Shown here piece after piece: positions 33,298 through 46,582 of a stretch of DNA of 64,000 nt (position 1 is its first letter; each line of letters begins with the position of its first letter). The position numbers and the translations under genes were made by a program. The stretch spans positions 78,416,730 to 78,480,729 of the forward strand of contig OZ010603.1 in the NCBI GenBank assembly GCA_963932145.1, written 5' to 3'. A model generated the notes under the pieces. The model saw only the letters and a list, made by a program, of their open reading frames with translations, ran no database searches and was not told the origin of the DNA. The stretch comes from Acanthosepion lycidas. Lineage: Eukaryota > Mollusca > Cephalopoda > Sepiida > Sepiidae.

Positions 33298-35100
33298 GTA
33301 AGTCAGTTCAATAAGTAAATGACTTTTCTTTCTTTGCAGCTTCTTGTTTGAACACTGAAGATTTATTTGTTTCATTAAATATGATCTGCTCTGTCAGAGT
33401 GAGGGTCTGAATACAACGACTCCTCCTCTAGCGAGGGATAAGAGCAAGACCTTCGCTAAAAAGAGTCCCCTTCCGGGTGAATGCTCGCATCTTCCTCTAT
33501 ACTGTATGTCTACCTTTTAGATTCTAATCTAAACTGAAACAATGTGTAACGTTTTGCCTCACGTGTAAACTAAACCAATGTCTAACTTTTTGACTCGAGT
33601 ATAAACCGCGCCCAGGTCTACCTTTTTTGCCTCAACTTTAAACTGGATAATTGTTTACTATTTTTACTTTGGTATAAAGCGCGCATATGTCAAACTTTTT
33701 GTATCATGTGTAAACTAGACCTATGCTTAAGTTTAAGACTGTAGTATAAATTGCGTCTATGTTTACCTTTTTGCCTCAAGTGTAAACTGGACATATGTGT
33801 ATCTGTTTTACTCTTGTATAAACCACACATATGTCTACCTTTTTGCCTTAATTGTAAATTGGATCTACCTGTTTATCTCGCTTATATCTAATGTTTTACT
33901 TTAATTATAAACTGAGCTTACGTATAACATTTTGCCTCAACTGTTAATTGAAGCTTTGTGTATCATTTTGACTAGTGTAATCCGCCCCTCTGTGTATCAA
34001 TGTGTTAACAAATTGCGATTTTTCTCCCATAGAACTTATAAGGATGAATATGTGTGTGGAATTGATTAACCTTTAACATATCCCAAACTTGTTTAAGCTT
34101 ATATCACTTTTTTCACCTGTAAGAATATTTTATGGGGGCTTGGATTTAATTTAATAGCACAAATAATTGTAGCCACACCTCACTTAGCAACCTAATAATT
34201 AAACGACGACTCTTGGTCGAAAAGAAGAGCAGTAAAAGAAAAAATATAAATCCAAACTGTCAGTGGTGTACGTTGAACAACAATTTTGATCGGGACTGTT
34301 TATATAAAAATAAATAAAATGATTAAATAAAACGAAAAATAAATAAAAATTTCGCTTTTAACGCATTTACAGAAGGCAAAACTTCAGGATACAAAATATA
34401 GAATTTATTTTCGATTATTTTTTATTATGTTTCCTTTTTAATACACAACTGTAAATATTTAGAAATATACTAGAAATATTAAAAATGATACAAAAGTGAC
34501 AGTGAAACTGTCAGAATCCGGGTGACATAAGGCCATTACTTCTGCAGTAAAGATTAGGGATACTCTTTTAGCTACCATCTCATTTAGCAGCCAGTTTACG
34601 GAAGGGAACTTGGTCGTAAAAGGATTTGTGCTGCATTATCAATTGATAAAAAGTATGAAAATTAATGTAGAATGGACAAGGAGATATTTCCGATGCTTCC
34701 CGCCAAATGTTCAGAAAGATAAATACGGTTGAAAAAGCTGAGTGTTAAGTAAGGATATAAGGAGATTATAAGAAGATTATAAGAAGATTATAAGAAGATT
34801 ATAATGAGATTATAAGGAGATTATAAGAAGATTATAAGAAGATTATAAGAAGATTATAAGAAGATTATAAGAAGCAGGATATCCAAACGTACACACTTAT
34901 CGCTAGAGAACCAATAAAATATTTATTCACCATGGGGACAATTAAGATGCCTCACACGAAATCTTAAAAAAGACTAATATTATGAGAGGTGTTAAGGGTT
35001 AAGTAAGGTAACGAAAGGTAATAAGAAAAATAATCCTCGAACGTAAATTCTCATCATTAGAGAATCAATAAAAATATTTATTTATCATAGTGACTATTAC

Positions 35101-35165
<65 letters not shown>

Positions 35166-38100
35166 CTCTAAATGATAAGAAAGGCTAATATGGTGAGAGC
35201 CGCTAAAAGTTAAATAATATTTTATAAATAATATAAGATGGACAATCTCGACACATAGATCCTCATCATTAAAAATATTTACTTACCATGGGGCCAATTA
35301 AGAAATGTTAAGAAAGACTAATATTGTGAGAGGTGTTAAGGGTTAATTAAGTTAACGTAAGGCTATTAGAAGGATAATCCCCGAACGTAAATCTTCATCA
35401 TTAGAGAAACATTAAAAATATTTATTTACAACGGGAAAGATTACGATACCTCCCGCGAAACGTTAAGAAAGCCTAATGTGGTAAGAGTTGCTAGGAGTTA
35501 AGTAAGGTAACGTAAGGTTATTAGAAGGATAATCCCCGAACGTAAATCTTCATCATTAGAGAAACATTAAAAATATTTATTTACAACGGGAAAGATTACG
35601 ATACCTCCCGCGAAACGTCAAGAAAGCCTAATGTGGTAAGAGTTGCTAGGAGTTAAGTAACGTAACGTAAGGTTATTAGAAGGATAATCCCCGAACGTAA
35701 ATCTTCATCATTAGAGAAACATTAAAAATATTTATTCATCATGGGGACAATTAAGATACCTTGATACGAAATCTTAAGAAAGACTAATATTGTGTGAGGT
35801 GTTAAGAGTTAAGTAAGGTAACGTAAGGTAATAAGAAGGATAATCCCCGAACATAAATCATCATCATTAGAGTATAAAAACATTTATTTATCATAGTGAC
35901 TATTACGATCTCTCCCTCGAAATAATAAAAAAGGCTAATATGGTGGGTGCCGCTAAAAATTAAGTAATGTAACACAAGGTTATAAGATGAATAATCTCGA
36001 CACATAGATCCTCATCAATAAAGAGCCAATAATAATATTTATTCACCATAGGGACAATCAAGATGCATCCCACGAAACGTTCAGAAAGCCTAATGTGGTT
36101 AAGAGGTGCTAAGAGTTAAGTAAGGTAACGTAAGGTTATAAGAAGGATAATCCCCGAACGTAAATCTTCATCACTTGAGAACCATTAAAAATATTTATTT
36201 ACCATCAGGACAATTACGATGCCACCGACGAAATGTTAAGAAAAACTAATATTGTGAGAGGTGTTAAGGGTTACGTAAGGCGATGTAAGGTAATAAGATG
36301 TATAATCCCCAAACCTAAATCATCATCGCTAGAGAACTAATAAAAATATTTATTTACGATGTGGACGATTTTGATTCCACCAACGAAATATTTTAACTGT
36401 TTGGTTCGGTGAAATGACGTTTTAGCTGATTAATATATCGCTTGTGCACACACTTTTTGTCGTATTATATACGTCATTCTGTTAATACTTTCTTAATGAC
36501 GCCATCTTGTCAAAATTCTTGTCCGCGCTGATATATCCTGAAAAATACTTTTTCTCTTTGTTTGAAATAGGTATTTGTGTAGTTACTCTTTGATGTTCTT
36601 GACTTGCGCTCAGGTAGCAGTTTATTGAAGACGGACTTGATTTTTCTAGCGAACATCAATTTTACCGGTGAAATTCCCGCCATGTTGTTTGAGTTTGGCA
36701 TAACACGGTAAACAAGTAAAAACCGTTGAATTATAATCTCTTCCGTCTCCTCTCCCTCCGATTTCCTTAAAGCCATCTTAAACGTGTCAAAAAAAAAAAA
36801 AAAGTTCTGTGTTCCGTTCGATGTAGGGTGATACAGGGGAGTAGTATTGTATTCAATTGTTAGTGACTTGCAAAAGAACTTGAATTCACTGGACATGAAT
36901 TGCGTACCATTGTCAGACACGATTATGTCAGGAACGCTAAATCTCGCAAAAATTTAATGCAAGAAATTAATAGCTTTCCCGTCAAACGAAACGTTACAGT
37001 TGAATTTGCCTAAGAAGTTTAATCTTTTCCCTGAAACTCCATAAACGATTTTCTCAGAAGTTAATAACCTGGGTTTGCCCATTTTATTCCAAGTCTGCTT
37101 GTTAATAATAGTAATATCCGATCCTGTGTCTAATTGCAACTTAATTTTCACACTATTTGCACGAAAACATATTTCCTCTTTTACGAAATGTAATTAATTT
37201 GCCTTTTGGGTTTCTTATTATTACTGCATGTATTAATTCTGTTCACATGTGTTTTATTTCTTCTCCATTTTTTGGATCTGCAACACGCACTCTTGTGTCC
37301 TAATTTCCCACACTCAAAGCATTTCTTGTCTCTGAAGAAACAATCCTTTTTGTAATGCTTACTACCACAGCCATGGCATATATTAGGTATTGATCAGGTT
37401 TTATAGTCTTCCTTTATAGTTTTATCATCAGTCGGAAAACATTTGAACTTTTTTCTCTTTCTTGGTCGGACACTATGAACCTGTGAATTTTCTTTTTCTT
37501 CAGTCCTCGCGGTATCAAGTTTCAAATTCATAATGCGTTGATATTCTTCAGCTGGAACATTCTGAAGAGTTAATTTTGGGTCCATTTCCAGTTTAGAAAG
37601 TATCCTAGATCTAATCTCTGCGTCCTTGTTAGATGTTAAACCCTGAACGTTTAAACAGATAAGGAGTTCATTCAATTTAAACTTTTCGCATTCCTGATTT
37701 ACGAGTCCTGCGTACGTGACAAATGCTTCTTCGTTGGATTTCACTAAATTGAGACATTGCCAACGTTTATTAAACAGATATCTGGAGACAGGAGTTCCTG
37801 TCTCCAGATATCTTCGATAGTGTTAGGACAGTTTCATCAAAAGTTATTTCTCCCGGCTTCTTCGGCAAAATATAGTTTACATATTTTTCGTGTTCAGCAG
37901 GGCATAATTTCCTCAAGAAAAATCGAACATTTTTCTCATCATTTCAATGAGCACAATCCCTTTTAAACATTCCTTCATATCTTCGATGATGGAAAAGTTA
38001 TTCCTTCATCCGGATTGTACAGAAATTCGGTGACTGAATTAGCGATAGCGTCAGAAGTAAACAAATCTAAGTTTTTGTTTCCACCATTCTAGCGAACAAA

Positions 38101-39406
38101 AAAAAAGAAACTTTTATTTTAAGGCATTGGCTACCAGGAATTTTTTTAATGTGTCTTTTCCAATTAATCCGGGTGCCCCATCTACAACTAGAATTACTGA
38201 TAATCTCATGGGCCACATTTTTAATATTTACACTTGAAGATCTTTGTATTTTAATAATTTTCTTAAGATCTTCAAAGCTATATCACAATCTGAAGGTAAT
38301 ACCATGTTCACTAAGTAATCACATTTTGTTTTTCAAGATGTCTGGGCGATTAACTTTGGTTTTTCTGTATGTGTGTATTGTAAATTCCCATAAAATTGTT
38401 ACATATCCTATGTCTGTAACCTTAAATGTTGTATATTTTCCAGTGCAGATACTGGCTCACTCTATCATGCTAAGTTTTATATTCAGTTGATATGAACACC
38501 TTACAACCTGATACAAGACGGTCAAGTGTTTCTGGATGTTTATCAAAGAATCTGCGTTTCAGGTTAACACAATTTTTCAGTATGTGTTTTGGAAATTTCT
38601 AGTTAGCAAGCATTGGTCCTGTGCAGCAATAATAAAACCTTCGGGTTCAGATTTTAACCCTGCACTACGTAACCACTGATGGGTATGGGGTTTGTTTACG
38701 TCAGCTTGTTTTGTACGGGAAGTATATTGACCATGAGGAGGCTTATCTTGCCATCGTTTCTGCATTTGATCCATTGCATTTTCTTTTGCTTTCTTTTTTA
38801 GGTCCTTTAGGTGCATTATGGTTTATTTGCATTTCTTCACCCACTCAAAATTCCCTTTTGAATTTGTTGTCTTCTTTTATTACTGAATAAAGATTCTTAC
38901 TTCTTTCATATTCTTTGGCGCAGATCATCATCCAGTCTTCTTTAGTTTCCAGGTATCTTTGAAGGCCGATTGTTGTAGTTTTTTTAGGTTAGTTCTAGTT
39001 GAACTAATCCTCTGCCTCCTTCGGATCTGGGTACATAGAGACGATCAACATGAGCCTTAGAATGATGTATGCGGTGGCAAGAGAGAAGTTTTCTTGTTTT
39101 CATATCCATTCGCTTAATGTTAGTTATGGTCCAATTAATGATGTTGAAACTGTATTTCACCACAGGGATAGCCAAAGTGTTTATGGCTGATATTCTGTTG
39201 TGTGAATTCAAGTCGGTATTTAACACCAGGCGCACATCCCTGTACTATTCTTTTTTTTTACTTTCGCCTTCATTTGGGTACACTGCATTCTATCTCTTTC
39301 GCTGATTCCTGGGTATTTATAAGCTCCTTCTTGTTTCACTTTCTTGCCATCGTTGTGTAAAAATCTAAATCTGTTGAGTGTGTTCCTGTAACTATCCCTT
39401 TGATGA

Positions 39407-39455
<49 letters not shown>

Positions 39456-42400
39456 TTATATCCTATGATTTCGGGTGTATACTCATTTCTTTCCGGCTCT
39501 TGACCTAAGGTCAGAAATGGCGTCATGACATTTTCCCCTGAGCAGTTTTGAAAAAAATCACACATATTTTATATAGATAAAGCCCCTCGTAAGGTGTTGG
39601 CTGTACTTGTGAGAACAATCTTTTGTAACTCTTTAAGGCATGGACTGCCAGGAATCCCTTCAATGAGTCTAATGGAATCTTTTCAGTCAATAAGAGGGCT
39701 CCAACTACAAATGGAATTGTTGATGTCCTCATGTGGCACGTTTTTGAACTTTCGATTTCAAGGTCCTTTTATTTTGATAGTATTTTTTTAAGATCTTAAA
39801 GATACATTGAAGTCTTCAGGGACTGCCATGTCAATAAAAAGGCCCATTTTGTCTTTGCGGTATCTAATCATAATGTCAGGGCTATTAGCTGTGATTGTTC
39901 TGTCTGTGTGTATTGTAAAGTCCCGTAAAATTATTACAGGCCATATCTCCGTAACCGGGTCTGAGTGGTATTCATACCAATTTCTTGCAGTTTCCTTTGC
40001 GTAAGTGTTGCAGATTTTCCAGTGTAGATATTGGCCCACTCTGTCATGCCGTGTTTTATATTGAGTAGGTGCCTATACCGCGCAACCTGATACAAGATGG
40101 TCAATTGTTTCTGGATATTTATCACAGAATCTGCATGATTATTATTATTATCATTATCAATATTATTAAAAAGCTCTTGTGCTTTGAGTAACACTGACAT
40201 ATTTGCGAAAGATATTAAAATAATTAAGAACTTATACTGTGGAGAAAGCACTTGCATACGGATAGAAAAGGAATTCAGTAAATGTACAAAAATAGAAAGT
40301 GGTCTATGACAAGAATGTGTCTTCTCGCCGGACTTATTCAGTCTGTACAGTGAAGTGATCTGGAAATTCCTAGCTGTCTGTCTATCTCTGATTCAGTCAT
40401 ATTTTCCTTCAAAGTTATAATTTTGTTTCAGAAGAAATTTTAACTATGATTGCAGTCAAAATGCAAGCCGATATTCAATTGTAATGACTTACCGAGATAC
40501 CTTACTTTTACGTTAATAAGATGGAAAAGTTCCTACTTAGATATTTGCATGTTAAGATGACTTTATCATCTCAGAGCTTTCATTGGCCCAATAGTTTTGC
40601 ATGTTTTTTTGTTTTTTTTTTCACCTACAAGCAGCTTAAAGGGGTGTATATTCTATTGCACGGCACCTATGACAACGCAACAACTTAGGGTAGCGGATAT
40701 TAGCGCAGAAAACGACATTGGCAATCCGCGCTCGAATTCTGTGCTCGTCTAATATGTTCACTTTTGCATTAATTTCTTTATGAAAGGCATAAATTTATCA
40801 TTCCCCCTCTAGGGGTTAAATAACAGGACAGTCTAGAAGGATTACGCTGAATTGAAAACAAAAAGAAACCACTCCACTATCTTTCCCAAGAAGTCATGGC
40901 AATTCACAGATAATAAAGAAAAGGAATCTGTGGAGAAGGCAATGGGAAACCACTCCACTGTCTTTCCCAAGAAGTCATGGCAATTCACAGATAATAAAGA
41001 AAAGGAATCTGTGGAGAAGGCAACGGGAAACCACTCCACTGTCTTTCTCAAGAAGCCGTGGCAATTCACAGATAATAAAGAAAAGGAATCTGTGGAGAAG
41101 GCAACGGGAAACCACTCCACTATCTTTCCCAAGAAGTCATGGCAATTCACAGATAATAAAGAAAAGGAATCTGTGGAGAAGGCAACGGGAAACCATCCAC
41201 TAACTTTCCCAAGAAATCATGGCGATTCATAGATAATAAAGAAAAATAATTGTAGCTATTTATGATCGCCAACGTCCTGAAGGCATTAAAAATTGCATAT
41301 ATGAAGAATTCTGTTACTGTGAAATGCTAATGATATGAAAACGCAATTACATTTTTTTCTTTTACTCAGGAAAAGAATAAAATATCTTTGATTTCTCGTC
41401 TTTTTTTTTTTTTAGATTTGTGATGAAAGAAACGAGAAGACGCCGTTGATTGGCCAAAGCAACAACAAGTCATCACGAAGCTCTCGATTCTCTTTCAAGA
41501 AAGTGAAATTCGTAGAACCTCTTCCTGCAATTTACATGGCTTCCGTCACCATTTTGTCTCCGGTTCTCGACCAATATGTCTATCTTCGTATGTCCGAATC
41601 ATTTGGCAACAACAGTACGAATACTTCAGAAAGCGATAAACTATCTGAATTGTGCAATGTCAACAAAACTTCGCAGGCGTATGAGATTCAGCAAAAATCC
41701 CAACACGCGACGTCTCAATTTCTCATGTACCTAACTATTGTCCCGGTTGTAATCTGCGCGATTCCTACAATCATAGCTGGTAACATTGTAGATCGATTTG
41801 GAAGAAAGATCGCGTTCTATCTTTCATTTCTCAGTCGTCTGTTTTATGCAGCTACAGTTACACTTGTTATTGGACTTAAACTGCCACTTTACGTTTTGTT
41901 TGCAGGTTTAATCCTTGATGGACTCTCTGGATCCATCGCTACAGCCATGATGGCTTTCAGTACTTATATTGCTGATGTGACTTTGTCGGGAAAAGAACGT
42001 GGCTTTCGGATGACTGTGTTAGAGTGTGTCATGGGATTAACTGGTGGAATGTGCTCCCTCGTTACTGGAATATTAATAAGACATACGAACTTTTTGATTC
42101 CTACTTTTGTGTGTCTGGTCTTGTTAGCCCTGGGAATAGTTTACATTAAATTTGTCCTTGCAGAAAGCTATGAACATTCTGAAATCTCCACAAAAGAAAA
42201 GCAAGACAAATACAATGTGTGGAAAAAGTCTTTTTCTTTCTACATCAAAGATACACCTGAGAGACGACGATCAAGGCTTTTGTTGGGATTGATTGGTTTA
42301 TTCTTTACTGTTCCTTCCGTTTCCGCATCCAGTAGTGTTTTTATGCTTTATGTTCTTGACGTGCCATTCTGTTGGACTTCAGACCACATTGGAATTTTTA

Positions 42401-44943
42401 TGGCTGTTCAGATATTTACCCGTTGCTTCTTTTCCGTAACTTTGGTAAAGTTCATGCAACGCTACTTATCTGATACCGGATTGGCCATTTTGGGAAACGT
42501 CTCAAACTTTTTATTTTATATCATCCTTGCTTTTGCGCATAATAACATTATTATCTACATAGGTACGTATGCTTAAAATACATTTCTTCGAATTTCAGTA
42601 AATCATTTACCGTATTTTTCTTGTATATTATACGACTTGGGTATATTGATTTTCCAAGTGCACCATAGATGTGGCACAAGGACGAAAGTAGGGGGCACCC
42701 AGTGAGGATCTAACTCACTTGTTAACCATTACGCCATACGACTTGAGTATAATAGGACCCTGTGTTTCTGTAGCTAAATACAAGAAATAAATTCATCTTT
42801 GACCATAATTCGACCGCGTACTACAACCATCACCAGTAATTTTTTTGCGGGGAGAAATTTGTATCTTATTATCCATTAAAATCTCAATGTCGTACGTATA
42901 TTTCACTAAAATATTTAATTTTTCACTATATATGGTGGAATAATTAATTAATAATTATTTATAAATGATATTTTTTATTAAATAATAAATTTTTAATTTA
43001 CATTAAATTTGTCCTTGCAGAAAGCTATGAACGTTTTGAAATCTCCACAAAAGAAAAACAATACATATACAGTGTGTGGAAAAAGTCTTTCTTTCTGCAT
43101 CAAATATACACCTGAGAGACGACGATCAAGGCTTTTGTTGGGATTGATTGGTTTAAAATAATAAATAGAAATATGGTTTGAAAGCTTAAAAAAAAAAAAA
43201 AAAAAAAGAAGCCGAGAGTAATTGTATCAACGAGAAGTAGGGCTTGGTATTTTGAATGTCCTCTGCTTCTCCGGCGATCGCTCACGTTCTGTCTTATTCT
43301 CAAATAATTTCATTTTTCTTCTGCGTCTCTTAAAACCTTTCTCGTAGGTCCTTTTCTTTCCTCTCCGACTAGCACGCTGCTTCATCAAGTTCGCCGAAAC
43401 GAATGAAATCCCCAACTCAAGTTTTATAGTCTCTTTCTTCCTTCCCATAATTCCTCTTTTCCCCCTGGTTTGCCGTAATGTCTCTCTATAAAATAAATCA
43501 CCTGTCACTGTTTCTTCCTGTTTTCATTCAAATTACAAGGTCTTCCCTAGCCTAACCAACATTCCTCCCGTTTCGAAGGTTGACCGCCATTGTAAGCCCC
43601 GGAATCAACCAAGTTTCCTCCGAGAGTGCCGTTCCGCCTTAAGGTTATTTCCTCGGTCTAGTGACCTTTCATGGCCCCGTAGACTATTGCATCATGAATT
43701 AGGAGGTCGCAAATGATTCTTTATGTGGCCAGATCGGTTTGTCGGCATCAGAGTTGCACTCTTTCTGATCTTTGACGCCAGCGGCGGATTATCTCTGCAA
43801 TCTTGAGTTTTCGTTTACCTGGTGATTGATTCGGAACATGCAATGACGTAACCTTTAAAGGAGGCTGGTCGGATTTGCCTGATTGTTATCAGTATGACCT
43901 TAGTTTAAAGGAAACCGCTTCGTGCGTCTTCTACCATTGTACCCAGGGAATATGTCGGCGAGTTGATGGCTCGTATCGATCCCGAGCAGCTCGTGTCGAG
44001 TGATCTCGCATACATGTGCAATAATGTTTTGGCCCCGTTGTCTGGGGTAAAACGGATGGTGTTTTTCACGTTTCTAGCTGTGGCAATGATGGTGGTGTGG
44101 ACGTTGCGGTTGGAGGGAATCTTACGATACGAACGTTATTCTCATTAGAATCGGGTCTGATTCTTTGGGCATCAGCTCAAGATGAATATCAGAACTGATA
44201 GAAAGCGTTTATTATTGACAGGTTTCATAGAAAGGTGGGTAACTGTGGGGATCCTGGCTCGCATGAACAGGGCTAGCCTTGATTTTCTTTTTTAAACATT
44301 TTTGTCGCGGTTTCCTGGTTTTCCTGGTTAAGCTAGACACTATTTATTTACCTATTAGGTTGGTGCAAAAATAATGACGTAATAATGTCGATTTTTAACG
44401 TATTGTTTAACGTCAAAAAACGATATTATTACGTCATTATTTTTTCACCAAACTAATAGTTAATGTAAGTGATGTTCCCGGCTTGATCCCGGCCTGATCC
44501 CGGCCTGATCCCGGCCTGATCTCTCCCTGATCCCGGCCTGATCTCGGCCTGATCCCGGCCTGATCCCGGCCTTCTCTTTTCTTATGATTCATATTGAGAT
44601 TGCCAACATCCCAATTTGTTTTGTCCCTATTTTTTTTGTTATCTCGGTTGGCTCAGTCCACGGTCTTCCTACTCCGTCATTTTATTTTCTTCCCTCTCCA
44701 TTAGTGTGCTTCTTGATTCTGTTTTTAGGCGGAATACAGCGGCTGCTCTTATTTTTTTTGGGTGGACGGGTCTTACTAACATATGCTATGTTTTAGTTTC
44801 ATTTTAGTTACATTTTATTTCTATTTTGGGCTTCAACCCCTCCCTATTCATTTCATGATTCATGAAATTTTCATATATTTTCATAAGAGAAAAAGAGAAA
44901 TGGAAAACAAATAGAGACATTAAACATTTGTACATCAAGAAAT

Positions 44944-45019
<76 letters not shown>

Positions 45020-45232
45020 ATTTCTCCGAATTACTCAGTAGAGAGACAATATTTATGAATAAAAATGACAATAGGAAAACTGGTAATTGCTGACGCGTTT
45101 CGTCCAATGTGGACTTTATCAAAGCAAAATACGAAATTTGTTCATTTAATTTCATTTTCGTATTTTGCTTTGATAAAGTCCACATTGGACGAAACGCGTC
45201 AGCAATTACCAGTTTTCCTATTGTCATTTTTA

Positions 45233-45273
<41 letters not shown>

Positions 45274-46511
45274 ATATATATATATATATATATATATAAC
45301 AATATGAAGAAAAATATGGAAAAACAAAAATCCGAATATGCTGATTAATGCTGGACAAACGTACTTATAAATTTTAGATTAAAATAAAATTCTTTTTTAT
45401 TTAAAATATACTCTATTTTAGGAATACGTTTTCACAACATCGCCCACGTGACGCCCACGTGATCATATTGCGAAACGGAACGCTGATCTTAAAAATTTCA
45501 GTTATTCTGTTTTGATTAGTCTTATGTCTGTAGGGTGCTAGCTTAGTTTAGTGTTGAAGTTACCAATGTGGCTGCGTGTTGAATAAGCATTTAGCATTCA
45601 TACATAATTTTAAAAACATCAAGGAAAAAACAATGAAGAACCAATTTGTTTCAACGAATAAACATATATATTAAAATCAACAATAAATACAAGGTAGTTG
45701 TATAATATGTGAATAGGGAGAAAAAAGTAGTTTCCCTTTATCCGTTAAGAAATGTTTTTAAGCAAGTTTTTCTGAGTATAAAGTTCAGAGTTCTGTGTTA
45801 AGATAGAATGTATTTTCAGAAGATCGTACAGTAGTGTGTTTGTAACTAACAGAGTTGTTTCAACTTGGTTTGTTCACAGAGAACTGAATGTCTATCAAAT
45901 TCACGTTCTGTATCTGTGTGTATGTGCATGCGGAGTGAGTAGAATGAATAACACGTGTGAGTAGTCGAGATCTACTGTCTCTGTTCTGTACTCTACTGTG
46001 GTACTGGTACTTGATTTGGGAATGTATCCGGATTTATATTACTACCGGTGGCTCCCAGCACGAACGCAGGACAATATTTTTGAAATAACACGAAAAATAC
46101 TCGATTGGATGAAAATGAACCAATCGGTGATTTTATAACAAAACTTGTTTGTGAGCAAACTGTAGGAAAAATTTCAGTGTGGTGAAATGCGATCGGTAAA
46201 TTGTCTTACTATTTGTAGTATATATTAATCGACCAATCGCAGCTGAAGAAATGTAAGGGTAGCAGTACATGTCTATCGTCTTTTCATGTTGACTTGAATA
46301 TCGTCTAATTTTAATTATGTTTTAATAACTATGTCCTGAAGAAGGTCTACTAGACCGAAACGTCTGACGTCGACACTGAAACATCATTAAAACTGCATAC
46401 TAGCATTTTCGGATTTTTGTTTTTCCATATTTTTCTTCATACTGTCGCATTTATATCCACATATTTGCTTACATATAACAATATATACATATATATATAT
46501 CAATATATATA

Positions 46512-46582
<71 letters not shown>

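Larger units (their letters stand above)
43560..44830 (+). mobile_element. TX1-like LINE C-terminus and 3' UTR (second copy)
   Basis: Parallel to 13720-14830. Coding end: 43963-44148 contains [20 protein letters not shown] and [20 protein letters not shown]. The 3' UTR is interrupted by a MITE (44355-44456) and contains an expanded 11-bp repeat (44478-44575). GC content contrasts with the surrounding intron. Confidence 0.85.

Noticed and set aside
40842..41232. A 126-codon plus ORF and 102-codon minus ORF with 27-residue periodic peptides
   Set aside because: The 81-bp DNA repeat is a multiple of three, so frames stay open on both strands; no start context, splice sites or known domain.
41446..42576. 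Single-exon transporter ORF starting at 41446
   Set aside because: The codon there is TTG and the frame is open upstream to a splice acceptor at 41415; its 3' end at 42576 is a read-through past the donor at 42562.
43227..43508. Basic 93-codon minus ORF as a nuclear protein
   Set aside because: Low-complexity Arg/Lys content from purine-rich DNA; no family resemblance or supporting signals.
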